DNA from: Cyanobacteria bacterium UBA8156
GTDB lineage: Bacteria > Cyanobacteriota > Cyanobacteriia > Pseudanabaenales > Pseudanabaenaceae
Direction: 5' to 3'
Assembly (NCBI GenBank): GCA_003456125.1
Contig: DMPD01000354.1
Coordinates: forward strand, 551-11,671
Length of the DNA: 11,121 bases
The notes beneath the pieces are model-generated. The model was given only the letters and a program-made list of their open reading frames with translations. It did no database searches and was not told where the DNA came from. Position 1 is the first letter of the stretch. Every line of letters begins with the position of its first letter. The position numbers and the translations under genes were made by a program. This document shows, one piece after another, positions 1 to 7,267 of this stretch.

Positions 1-716
1 CCGTGCTGGTCATCGTGGAAAACCGGAATATCGAGGGTTTCCCGCAATCGCCGTTCGATTTCAAAACAGCGGGGGGCGGCAATGTCTTCGAGGTTGATGC
101 CGCCAAATACGGGGGCCAGGTATTGCACCGTGCGGATAATTTCTTCGGTATCTTGGGTGGCCAGGCAGATGGGGAAAGCATCGATGCCGGCAAATTCCTT
201 AAATAAGACGGCTTTGCCCTCCATCACCGGCAAGGCCGCTGCGGGGCCCAAATTCCCCAACCCCAGCACGGCGCTGCCATCCGAAACCACGGCCACCATG
301 TTGCCCTTGCACGTCAGTTCAAATACTTTGCTGGGATCGCGGGCGATCGCCTGGGAAATGCGCCCCACGCCGGGGGTGTAGGCCATGGCCAGATCGTCGG
401 CCCCCCGCAGCGTCACTCGGCTCTGCACGGCCAGTTTCCCCCCCTGGTGCAACGCAAAGGTGCGATCGCGGGCTTCCAACAACTCCACGTTGGGCAGACC
501 TTGCACCGCCCCAATCAAGGCATCGGCCAAGGCTTCGGTGGCGGCGGCCACGATAATTTCCCGGGTCGAGATGGCGCGATCGTGTTGCAACAACGTGATC
601 TGACCGATATTACCGCCGGCCGCGGCCAAGGCGGCCAACACCTGGGCCAACTGCCCCGGCTGATTGGGCAACCGCAAACGCAAAGCCAAGCTGTAGCTGG
701 GGTTGGGGGTAGACAT
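1..716 (-). CDS. NAD(P)-dependent malic enzyme with N-terminal ACT domain (3' end missing)
   Basis: The first 238 residues are visible; the C-terminal part lies beyond the left edge. Malic enzyme oxidatively decarboxylates malate to pyruvate and CO2 in the cytoplasm. Residues about 8-85 look like an ACT fold (the stretch RLPNQPGQLAQVLAALAAAG is typical), a ligand-binding regulatory module. The catalytic malic N-domain follows: AYTPGVG holds the expected catalytic Tyr113, MEGKAVLFKEFAGID the catalytic Lys168, GINLEDI an acidic metal-binding pair (Glu210, Asp211), and FHDDQH at residues 233-238 is the family signature. The ATG at 716 is chosen because the ACT domain begins just after it; I see no Shine-Dalgarno sequence. 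It lies 55 bp after the amidotransferase stop codon and may be read from the same transcript. The family is certain; the NAD or NADP preference and the ACT ligand cannot be read here. Confidence 0.93.
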   Translation of the reverse strand, partial: MSTPNPSYSLALRLRLPNQPGQLAQVLAALAAAGGNIGQITLLQHDRAISTREIIVAAATEALADALIGAVQGLPNVELLEARDRTFALHQGGKLAVQSRVTLRGADDLAMAYTPGVGRISQAIARDPSKVFELTCKGNMVAVVSDGSAVLGLGNLGPAAALPVMEGKAVLFKEFAGIDAFPICLATQDTEEIIRTVQYLAPVFGGINLEDIAAPRCFEIERRLRETLDIPVFHDDQH

Positions 717-771
717 ACCGCATCGCGAAAACAAGGCTTTCACCCTAACACGTTGGGCGATCGCGATGGTG

Positions 772-2631
772 TTATCGGCCACAACCGCCCCACCGTTCTT
801 GCCACAACTGAAACACCAACAAACTCCACAGTTTTTGTCCGTCTTGGGTGCGCCCCGCCCTCAAATCCGCCTGCCATTGTTGAACCGTTTGGGGACAAAA
901 CCAACCTTCCCGTTGCAAGCGAGTAGGGTCAAGGTATTCCCGGCACAGGGGCTGCAACGCCCCCCGCAACCACGCGGCGATGGGGGCGCCAAACCCCACT
1001 TTCCCTGGTTTCAACAACGACAACGGCAACCGCTGCCCCAAGATCCGCCGCAATCGGTATTTGCTTTGTCCGCTGGGGTACTTAAATTCGGGGGGCAAAC
1101 GGCTGGTGTATTCCACCAACACCCGATCCAAAAACGGTTCCCGCCCCTCCAAGGCCACGTGCATGGTGGCCCGATCCACCTTGGGCAAAATGTCGCCGGC
1201 TAAAAACCCCTCAATGTCTTGCCAGGCCATGAAGTGGGGCCAAGATAGCTCTGGATCGTCTCCTGCGGACGGGCCCGTCCCCGCCCGTCCCACGGCCTGG
1301 AGGTCGGCATCCAGAAAATGCCGCACCGTGGTTTCGTATTGCGAACGGCGATCGCCCTGCTGCCAAATCCCCTGCAATTTGGCGTATTTTTCCCGGAGGT
1401 TGACCCGCCGCGACAGCACCAACCACACCCAGGGCGGCGGCTGGCCCAAGCGCCCCAACCAGCGCGGATACCGCAGCGCCCCCTGCAACCGGGCATACCG
1501 GGGATACCCATAAAATTGTTCGTCCCCCCCGTCCGCCGATAGGGCCACCGTCACCTGGGAACGCACCCACCGCGCCAACAACACTGTGGGAATTACCGAA
1601 CTGTCGGCCAAAGGTTCGTCGTAAACTTCCGGGAGGAGCGGCACGATCGCCTGGGCTTCGGCTTCGGTGCAGTACAACTCGGCGTGCGCGGTGCCCAAAT
1701 GCTGGGCGATCGCCCGGGCCGCCGGTGCTTCGTCTGTCCCATCCACAAAACCAATGGTGAAGGTTTTCAGAGGAGAAGTCCCCCGTTCCTGCAGGAGGGC
1801 CGCCACCAAACTGCTGTCGGTGCCGCCGCTCAGAAAGACCCCCACCGGCACATCCGCCACCAACCGCAACGCAAAGGCTTCCTGGAGTTGGGCGGTCAAT
1901 TCGGCCTCTAGTTCGGCGGCGGGACGGGCCAACCAAGCCGCCCGCTCCTGTTCTCCCTGTTGCAAATGGGTCAACACATCCCAATACCGATGCCGGGTGA
2001 AGGTGCCATCGCTGCCCCAACAGAGCGCTTCCCCCGGCAACACCTGGGATACCCCCTGCCAAATGCTGCGGGGGGCCCGCACGTACCCGTATTGCAGGTA
2101 GGAGGTCAAAGCATCGGGGTCAATTTCGGGCTGGAACCGCGGATAGTGAAAAAAAGCCTTCAGTTCGGAGGCAAAGGCCAAGCGGCCGTCGGTGTACCGG
2201 TAATACAAAGGTTTTACCCCGAGGGCATCCCGCACCAGCCACAGGCGATCGCCGTCCCACAACGCAAAGGCCCACATCCCCCGACACCGGGCCAAAACGT
2301 CGAGGCCCCAACTGTGAAACCCCTTCAGCAACACTTCCGTATCGGTCTCGGAAGTAAAGGTGTAGCCCTTCGCTGCCAATTCCCGCCGGATTTCCCGGAA
2401 ATTGTAAATCTCGCCCGTGTAGGCGGTCGCCATGTCCCCGAAGGTCATGGGCTGGTGGCCCGCCACCGACAAATCCAAAATTGCCAGCCGCCGATGCCCC
2501 AAGGCCAAACCCCGCGCCGGTTGCCAAAACAACCCACAGCCGTCGGGGCCGCCCGCGGCCAACGCGTCCCGCATCGCGATCGCCGTGGCTTCGTCTCCAT
2601 CCCGATCCCAAAACCCGGCAATTCGACACAT
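772..2631 (-). CDS. AsnB-family glutamine-dependent amidotransferase, WbpS/O-antigen type
   Basis: The 619-residue protein has the two AsnB domains. The N-terminal glutaminase domain (about 2-200) begins with nucleophile Cys2 and carries Arg49 (GHRRLAILDL) and Asp98 (SETDTEV). The C-terminal synthetase domain has the pyrophosphate loop LSGGTDSS (268-275), the nucleotide-binding stretch LSADGGDEQFYGYPRY, and KVDRATMHVALEGREPFLD. This last stretch, with YDEPLADSSVIPT, resembles the AsnB relatives found in surface-polysaccharide loci (WbpS type) more than housekeeping E. coli AsnB. It may therefore amidate a sugar acid rather than aspartate, but that is inference. Two glutaminase positions differ from the usual form: Arg3 where Gly normally follows the Cys, and Thr72 in YTGEIYN where Asn is usual. 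The ATG puts Cys at position 2 after processing, which fixes the start. It follows the EAL gene by 12 bp, so the two are probably co-transcribed. Confidence 0.92.
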   Translation of the reverse strand: MCRIAGFWDRDGDEATAIAMRDALAAGGPDGCGLFWQPARGLALGHRRLAILDLSVAGHQPMTFGDMATAYTGEIYNFREIRRELAAKGYTFTSETDTEVLLKGFHSWGLDVLARCRGMWAFALWDGDRLWLVRDALGVKPLYYRYTDGRLAFASELKAFFHYPRFQPEIDPDALTSYLQYGYVRAPRSIWQGVSQVLPGEALCWGSDGTFTRHRYWDVLTHLQQGEQERAAWLARPAAELEAELTAQLQEAFALRLVADVPVGVFLSGGTDSSLVAALLQERGTSPLKTFTIGFVDGTDEAPAARAIAQHLGTAHAELYCTEAEAQAIVPLLPEVYDEPLADSSVIPTVLLARWVRSQVTVALSADGGDEQFYGYPRYARLQGALRYPRWLGRLGQPPPWVWLVLSRRVNLREKYAKLQGIWQQGDRRSQYETTVRHFLDADLQAVGRAGTGPSAGDDPELSWPHFMAWQDIEGFLAGDILPKVDRATMHVALEGREPFLDRVLVEYTSRLPPEFKYPSGQSKYRLRRILGQRLPLSLLKPGKVGFGAPIAAWLRGALQPLCREYLDPTRLQREGWFCPQTVQQWQADLRAGRTQDGQKLWSLLVFQLWQERWGGCGR

Positions 2632-2643
2632 GGGGGGTGCTCG

Positions 2644-3735
2644 CTACGCGGTAAAGGCAATCTGCTGGTGGGGCGGCGATGCCGGTTTCCCCAACAAAAA
2701 TCCCTGGGCGAGATCGATGCCGGCCCGTTGCACCCACTGCAACTCCGCTGCCGTCTCGATGCCTTCCGCCAGGGTGGTAATCCCCAACTCCTGGGCGATT
2801 TCAACGATTTTCTGGGCCACCACCGCTTTGTAGGAGTCGCGATCGACCCCCCGAATCAATTCCATATCCAGCTTGACGTAGTCGGGCCGCAACTGATGGA
2901 GCAAATTTAGCCCGGAATACCCCGACCCAATATCGTCCAAAGCCACACCAAAACCCGCCCCCCGATAAAAATCGAGGATGTGCCGCAGCCGAGCGGTGTC
3001 GTCAACCCGCTCCGATTCGGTAATCTCAAACACGATTCGCTCGTGGGGAATGCCGGTATCGTTGATGTACTCGACGGTGGAGAGCAAACAAAAAGCTGGA
3101 TCGTAGATGGATGAAGGCGTGAAGTTTACAAATACCTTCTGACCCTGGTGCGGTATGGCATGGGCAACGGCTTCCCGAATGGCGCTCCGACGGGCGGCTA
3201 AATCTACCTGAAACAACAGTTCTGCGGTTTTGGCGGCCCCCAAAATCCGCCCCGGTGAAATCACCCCGTCATCGTCCAGCCCCCGCAACAAAGCTTCCTG
3301 GGCCACAATTGTACCCACGTCACGGGTAGAGACAATGGGCTGAAAGTAAGAGGTCAGGCGGCGCTCGCTCAGGAGGGCTACCAGCCACCGCGCCGACTGC
3401 ATTCCCATAACTTGCGACAAGGAGATGACCCGCGGGAAATCGTCAAGTTTCGGCTTGGTGCCAGGGGGCATCCACAACGCTTTGGTATGATTGCACTCTC
3501 GCTCCGTTAGCGCAGCGGCCAACGGTTCCCACAGGTTGCCCGCCAAGGGCACGATCGCCCAGCAAGCCTCGGTATTCAGTTGCAAATCTTGGGGGCGATC
3601 GGCAAAGATCTTCCCCAAAACACGGGCCGCCTTGCCAAAGGTGTGACCCAAAGGAAACCACAGGTAGAGGGTTCCTTCGGCGGGAATGTCTTCCGGCAAA
3701 GCCTCACAACGGGGACACAACGGACGCACAGCCAT
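2644..3735 (-). CDS. EAL-domain cyclic-di-GMP phosphodiesterase with an unassigned N-terminal region
   Basis: 363 residues. The EAL domain (about 124-355) hydrolyses the second messenger c-di-GMP. The residues needed for activity appear present: EALLR (Glu147), Asn204 in FVNFTPSS, Glu237 in FEITESE, the Asp267-Asp268 pair in ALDDIGSGYSG, Lys288 in DYVKLD, Glu324 and Glu327 in AEGIET, and QGF at 344-346. An active enzyme is likely rather than a degenerate sensor. Residues 1-115 contain CPRC (7-10), Cys58, Cys81 and His83; I do not recognise this as GAF, PAS, REC or GGDEF. It may be a ligand- or redox-sensing module. There are no membrane segments, so the protein is probably cytoplasmic. No GGDEF partner domain is fused. 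The ATG at 3735 is preceded by GAGATGGG, a weak ribosome site. PAM68 ends 50 bp upstream. Confidence 0.93.
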   Translation of the reverse strand: MAVRPLCPRCEALPEDIPAEGTLYLWFPLGHTFGKAARVLGKIFADRPQDLQLNTEACWAIVPLAGNLWEPLAAALTERECNHTKALWMPPGTKPKLDDFPRVISLSQVMGMQSARWLVALLSERRLTSYFQPIVSTRDVGTIVAQEALLRGLDDDGVISPGRILGAAKTAELLFQVDLAARRSAIREAVAHAIPHQGQKVFVNFTPSSIYDPAFCLLSTVEYINDTGIPHERIVFEITESERVDDTARLRHILDFYRGAGFGVALDDIGSGYSGLNLLHQLRPDYVKLDMELIRGVDRDSYKAVVAQKIVEIAQELGITTLAEGIETAAELQWVQRAGIDLAQGFLLGKPASPPHQQIAFTA

Positions 3736-3748
3736 AAACCCATCTCTA

Positions 3749-3763
3749 GGAATCGCAGATTCC
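3749..3763. repeat. Short perfect inverted repeat in the EAL-gene leader
   Basis: GGAATC and GATTCC flank a three-base spacer in the 50 bp between the PAM68 stop codon and the EAL start. No T-run follows on the minus strand, so it is not a convincing terminator. It could be a small mRNA hairpin or a protein-binding dyad. Confidence 0.35.
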
Positions 3764-3785
3764 TTTCTACAGTGTGTATTCCATT

Positions 3786-4355
3786 TTAGGGCGTGTTGGG
3801 GGGGCTGTCTTCCCCCGCTGGGCTAACCGGTGAGGATGAGACCGCCCGTTGCGATCGCCAGGCCGTCACCAAATACCCCAGGTTTTTCCGAAATTCTTCA
3901 CTGCCCCACAGGGAACCCACGCGCCCGGGATCCCAGGAAGCCGAAAGGGCCCCATAGCTCAATCCCAACACCCCCAGACCGGTCAACCCCAGACTGACCA
4001 ACAACACCAAGGTGTTGGACACTTCCAACCAGTGCCGCGAGATGACAATGTAACTCAGCACCAACGAGCCAAACCCCATTGCGGTGGGAATGCCGCAAAA
4101 TACCGCCGCCCGTCGCACCATGCGATCGCTCACTTCCTGGGGGATGCCCTGGGCCGCAGCGCGGTCGGTCGGAGCGGGGTTCGGCTTGGACTCCGGTTTT
4201 CGCCCAGTTTTGGGTTTGGCTTTACGACCTTCTTGAAGACCTGCTTGAAGACGGCCTTTGCGTTCCGTATTGGCCGTGGTTGGCGCTGTTTTTTGCGCTT
4301 TTTGCCGCGCATTGCGCCCTTTGGGCTCAAAGGGCAGGGGTTTGGGTTCCGACAT
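3786..4355 (-). CDS. PAM68-family photosystem II assembly protein
   Basis: 189 residues from the ATG at 4355. An upstream in-frame TTG at 4397 would overlap rpsO, so the ATG is preferred. PAM68 proteins (Synechocystis Sll0933, Arabidopsis PAM68) are thylakoid membrane factors that assist early photosystem II assembly together with YCF48-type factors. Residues 1-65 are basic and low in complexity, rich in Lys, Pro and Ala, and probably face the cytoplasm. IPQEVSDRMVRR (71-82) precedes two hydrophobic helices at about 83-106 and 114-137. Then comes SYGALSASWDPGRVGSLWG, typical of the family, and a soluble tail ending in a Ser/Pro-rich stretch. It starts 16 bp after the rpsO stop codon with no promoter visible between them, so it is probably co-transcribed with rpsO. 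The immediate upstream bases are C-rich (CCCTCCC), not a Shine-Dalgarno sequence. The assignment rests on fold and recognised motifs, not on a search. Confidence 0.88.
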   Translation of the reverse strand: MSEPKPLPFEPKGRNARQKAQKTAPTTANTERKGRLQAGLQEGRKAKPKTGRKPESKPNPAPTDRAAAQGIPQEVSDRMVRRAAVFCGIPTAMGFGSLVLSYIVISRHWLEVSNTLVLLVSLGLTGLGVLGLSYGALSASWDPGRVGSLWGSEEFRKNLGYLVTAWRSQRAVSSSPVSPAGEDSPPNTP

Positions 4356-4371
4356 GGCAGGGAGGGATAGG

Positions 4372-4641
4372 TTAGCCGCGAATCCCCAGCTTAGCAATGA
4401 GTTGGCGGTGGTTTTCGGCGCTCTTGCTGCGAATGTAGGCCAACAGCCGCTTCCGCTGACCGATCAGCTTCAGCAGGCTGCGCCGGGAGGCAAAATCCTT
4501 GGGATGGGTTTTCAAGTGTTCCGTCAGTTGCAGCACCCGCGCCGACAACATGGCCACCTGGACTTCCGAAGAGCCGGTATCCCCTTCGTGCCGTTGGTGC
4601 TCGGTCATGATTTCTTGCTTTTGTTCTTGCAGCAATGCCAT
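4372..4641 (-). CDS. rpsO: 30S ribosomal protein S15
   Basis: 89 residues, the usual length for S15. S15 binds the central domain of 16S rRNA early in 30S assembly and contributes to bridges with the large subunit. DTGSSEVQVAMLSARV (21-36), SRRSLLKLIGQRKRLLAYI and the C-terminal QLIAKLGIRG are S15 hallmarks. The ATG at 4641 is chosen because it begins the conserved protein; the open frame extends 38 codons upstream but that part has no S15 character and crosses the promoter. Its leader is short, about 23 nt from the predicted transcription start. That seems too short for the pseudoknot autoregulation known in E. coli rpsO. CCCCTCCC sits directly before the ATG instead of a Shine-Dalgarno sequence. 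It probably heads the transcript that continues into the PAM68 gene. Confidence 0.97.
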   Translation of the reverse strand: MALLQEQKQEIMTEHQRHEGDTGSSEVQVAMLSARVLQLTEHLKTHPKDFASRRSLLKLIGQRKRLLAYIRSKSAENHRQLIAKLGIRG

Positions 4642-4670
4642 GGGAGGGGTTTGGTAAACTAGAGTCCTCA

Positions 4671-4698
4671 ATTGTACCTTGTTTTGCCCTAATCGCAA
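4671..4698 (-). promoter_or_regulatory. Predicted sigma-70-type promoter of rpsO
   Basis: On the minus strand TTGCGA (4698-4693) and TACAAT (4676-4671) are separated by 16 bp. Both are close to the -35 and -10 consensus. The predicted start is near 4664, giving a leader of about 23 nt before the rpsO ATG. It lies in the only sizeable gap inside the minus-strand gene row, between mutS and rpsO. Confidence 0.6.
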
Positions 4699-4712
4699 CC
4701 CAAGGCCGCAAA

Positions 4713-4746
4713 ACCTCGAACCGAAACACCTCGAACCGAAACACCT
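4713..4746. repeat. 15-bp tandem repeat after mutS
   Basis: Two perfect adjacent copies of ACCTCGAACCGAAAC occupy 4713-4727 and 4728-4742. Four bases of a third copy (4743-4746) overlap the mutS stop codon. The array lies about 15 bp upstream of the rpsO -35 element, so copy number could affect either mutS 3' end formation or rpsO transcription. Confidence 0.85.
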
Positions 4747-7267
4747 AGGGGGCAAACAGGCCGAGTTGGTCGGGCGGGGCGGCTTCGTCGGGTTTGCGGG
4801 CCCCCTTGCGCAACCCCGTCGCGATGCGGCTGTTTTTGGCGATGGTGCCCAGCAATTCCCGCGATCGCCCGATCACCGGCGCCGGCAAACCCGCCAACCG
4901 GGCTACTTCGATGCCGTAGGAGCGGTCGGCTCCCCCGGGTTGGACCTGGTGCAAAAACACAATTTCTTCGGGCAATTCTTTCACCGCCACCTGAAAATTG
5001 GCAACGTTGGGCAAAATTCCCGCCAGTTCGTTGAGTTCGTGGTAGTGGGTAGCAAAAATGCTACGGGCTTGGAGGGTATCGGCCAAATACTCCGCCACCG
5101 CCCAGGCGATCGCCATGCCGTCAAAGGTGGAGGTGCCCCGCCCAATTTCGTCCAACAACACCAACGAGCGATCGGTGGCATGGTTCAAAATGTTGGCGGT
5201 TTCGTTCATTTCCACCATAAACGTGGATTGCCCAGTAGCCAAATCGTCCACGGCCCCGACGCGGGTAAAAATGCGATCGCAGAGGCCGAGGGTGGCGCGG
5301 GTAGCGGGCACAAAACACCCCGTTTGGGACAAAAGCTGGATCAGACCCAATTGCCGGAGGTAAACGCTTTTGCCACTCATGTTGGGGCCCGTCAGCACAA
5401 TCAAATCAGGGTGGTCGGGACTGCCCAAAGCCACATCATTGGGGACAAAAAATCCCGCCGGCAAGGTCTGCTCGGTGACGGGGTGGCGGCCGCCCACCAC
5501 CGCCAACCGCCGATCCAAGGTCAACACCGGCCGGCAGTATTGGTATCTCACGGCAATGTCGGCCCACCCAACCAACACATCGGCGGCGGCCAGGCGGGCG
5601 GCGATCGCCCGGATGGCCGCAATATGGGTAGCGGCCTCGGTACGCAATTGGTCGAACAGTTGGTACTCCAGCAAATTCTGTTCCTCACGGGCGTGGAGGA
5701 TGCGGGTTTCCCGTTCCTTCAGTTCCGGCGTAATGAACCGCTCTTCGGTGGTGAGGGTTTGTTTGCGAATGTATTCCGGGGGGGCCAAGTCACTTTTGCC
5801 GCGGGAAATGCTGAGGTAATAGCCAAAGGCTTTGGTGTAGCCCACCTTCAGGGTGGCGATGCCGGTGCGCTGCCGCTCGGTTTTTTCCAGCTCGGTTAGC
5901 CAGGTCAAATCTTCTTCGGTTTGCCGCCGCAACCGATCCAACTCGGCACTGGCCCCCGGCTGAATCAGCCCCCCTTCCATCAGGGTCAGGGGCGGGGTGT
6001 CCACCAACCACCGCTGCAATTTTTCCGCCAATCCCAGCAGTTCCGGGGGCACGCTTTGCAAAGCCTGCAGGTACGAGGATTGGGCCCGCACCACCAACCG
6101 GGCGATCGCCGGCAAACGACTCAACGAACTGGCCAAGGCCACCAAATCCCGAGCCCCCGCCGTGCCGTTGCCCACGCGCCCCGCCAACCGTTCCAGGTCG
6201 CGCACTTCTCCCAGGGCCTTGGGCAATTCCGCCCGCAGCAAACCCTCCGCCACCAACTCCGCCACCGTATCGGTCCGGGCGGCGATCGCCGTCAAATCCA
6301 TCAGGGGTTGCACCAACCACCGCCGCAACAGACGGCCCCCCATCGCCGTCACCGTGCGATCCACTGCCCGCAGCAACGAACCGGCCGTGGCTCCCTCCCG
6401 CACCGTCTGCAAAATTTCCAGGTTTTGCTGGGTGGAACGATCCAGCACCAAGTAATCGCCGGGATACTGCACCTTCGGCGGCAACAGGGGGGCCATTCCC
6501 CCCGGCTGGGTTTCCTGCAAATAGGCCACGATCGCCCCGGCGGCCCGCGTGGCCAAGGGCCAATCCGCCAGCCCAAACCCCTCCAGCGATCGCACGGCAA
6601 AGGTTTCCAACAAGCGTTGCTGAGCTTCCACCAAGGCAAACGTCCCCGGCGACCGGGGGGTATAGCAAAAGCCATCGGGCCATCCCGCGGGCCGTTCCGC
6701 CGGCCCGTCGGTGGGGTACAACACCTCCGCCGGCTGCCACCGGTACAATTCCTGCCACACGGCTTCCCCCGCCGGTACCTGGGTGGCGAAAAATTCCCCC
6801 GTGGAGACATCCGCCCACGCCAGCCCCCCCGCCGGCACGATCGCCATCAAATAGTTGTTTTGCTTGGCCACCAACAGCCCTTCCTCCAGGGCCGTACCGG
6901 GGGTGATCACCCGAGTCACTTCCCGCCGCACCAAACCCTGGGCCTCTGCCGCCGGCTCCATCTGTTCGCACACCGCCACGGCATAGCCCTTGGCCACCAA
7001 TTGACGGGCATAGCGCTCTAGGGCATGGTGGGGCACTCCCGCCATGGCCACCCGCCCCACGTTTTTGCCCCCGTCCTTCCCCGTCAACACCAGTTCCAAT
7101 TCGCGGGACAGGGTTTGGGCATCCTCAAAAAACGTCTCGTAAAAATCCCCCAACCGATACAACAGCAGCGCCTGAGGATAGCGATCCTTCGTCGCTGCAA
7201 AGTGCTGCAACATCGGGGTTAAATCGGCCCGGTCGAGGGAGCCCAGGGCGATCGCCAATTCTGCCAT
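4745..7267 (-). CDS. mutS: DNA mismatch repair protein MutS
   Basis: 840 residues, full length for MutS1. It binds mispairs and small loops in DNA as a dimer and, with ATP, recruits MutL. The mismatch-probing Phe-X-Glu is in GDFYE (Phe42, Glu44). Connector, lever and clamp regions fill about 130-560. The ATPase has Walker A GPNMSGKS (627-634), STFMVEM (681-687), Walker [13 protein letters not shown] with Asp706 and Glu707, and ATHYHEL with His741. QLGLF at 834-838 near the C-terminus matches the beta-clamp-binding consensus. The ATG at 7267 directly abuts the TAA of the TolC gene; the later Met19 would trim residues before the mismatch domain and seems less likely. No Shine-Dalgarno sequence is evident, so translation is probably coupled to tolC. 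All catalytic motifs are intact and repair activity is expected. Confidence 0.97.
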   Translation of the reverse strand: MAELAIALGSLDRADLTPMLQHFAATKDRYPQALLLYRLGDFYETFFEDAQTLSRELELVLTGKDGGKNVGRVAMAGVPHHALERYARQLVAKGYAVAVCEQMEPAAEAQGLVRREVTRVITPGTALEEGLLVAKQNNYLMAIVPAGGLAWADVSTGEFFATQVPAGEAVWQELYRWQPAEVLYPTDGPAERPAGWPDGFCYTPRSPGTFALVEAQQRLLETFAVRSLEGFGLADWPLATRAAGAIVAYLQETQPGGMAPLLPPKVQYPGDYLVLDRSTQQNLEILQTVREGATAGSLLRAVDRTVTAMGGRLLRRWLVQPLMDLTAIAARTDTVAELVAEGLLRAELPKALGEVRDLERLAGRVGNGTAGARDLVALASSLSRLPAIARLVVRAQSSYLQALQSVPPELLGLAEKLQRWLVDTPPLTLMEGGLIQPGASAELDRLRRQTEEDLTWLTELEKTERQRTGIATLKVGYTKAFGYYLSISRGKSDLAPPEYIRKQTLTTEERFITPELKERETRILHAREEQNLLEYQLFDQLRTEAATHIAAIRAIAARLAAADVLVGWADIAVRYQYCRPVLTLDRRLAVVGGRHPVTEQTLPAGFFVPNDVALGSPDHPDLIVLTGPNMSGKSVYLRQLGLIQLLSQTGCFVPATRATLGLCDRIFTRVGAVDDLATGQSTFMVEMNETANILNHATDRSLVLLDEIGRGTSTFDGMAIAWAVAEYLADTLQARSIFATHYHELNELAGILPNVANFQVAVKELPEEIVFLHQVQPGGADRSYGIEVARLAGLPAPVIGRSRELLGTIAKNSRIATGLRKGARKPDEAAPPDQLGLFAP

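Noticed and set aside
4713..4742. GGTTCGA in the tandem repeat, resembling the T-arm of a tRNA
   Set aside because: No acceptor, D or anticodon stems can be built around it; the match comes from the repeat unit.
4679..5899. 406-codon plus-strand open frame opposite mutS
   Set aside because: It is antisense to the conserved MutS ATPase domain and has only low-complexity composition.
5790..6971. 393-codon minus-strand frame inside mutS
   Set aside because: Gly/Ala-rich shifted reading of the mutS coding region; the true frame shows every MutS motif without interruption.
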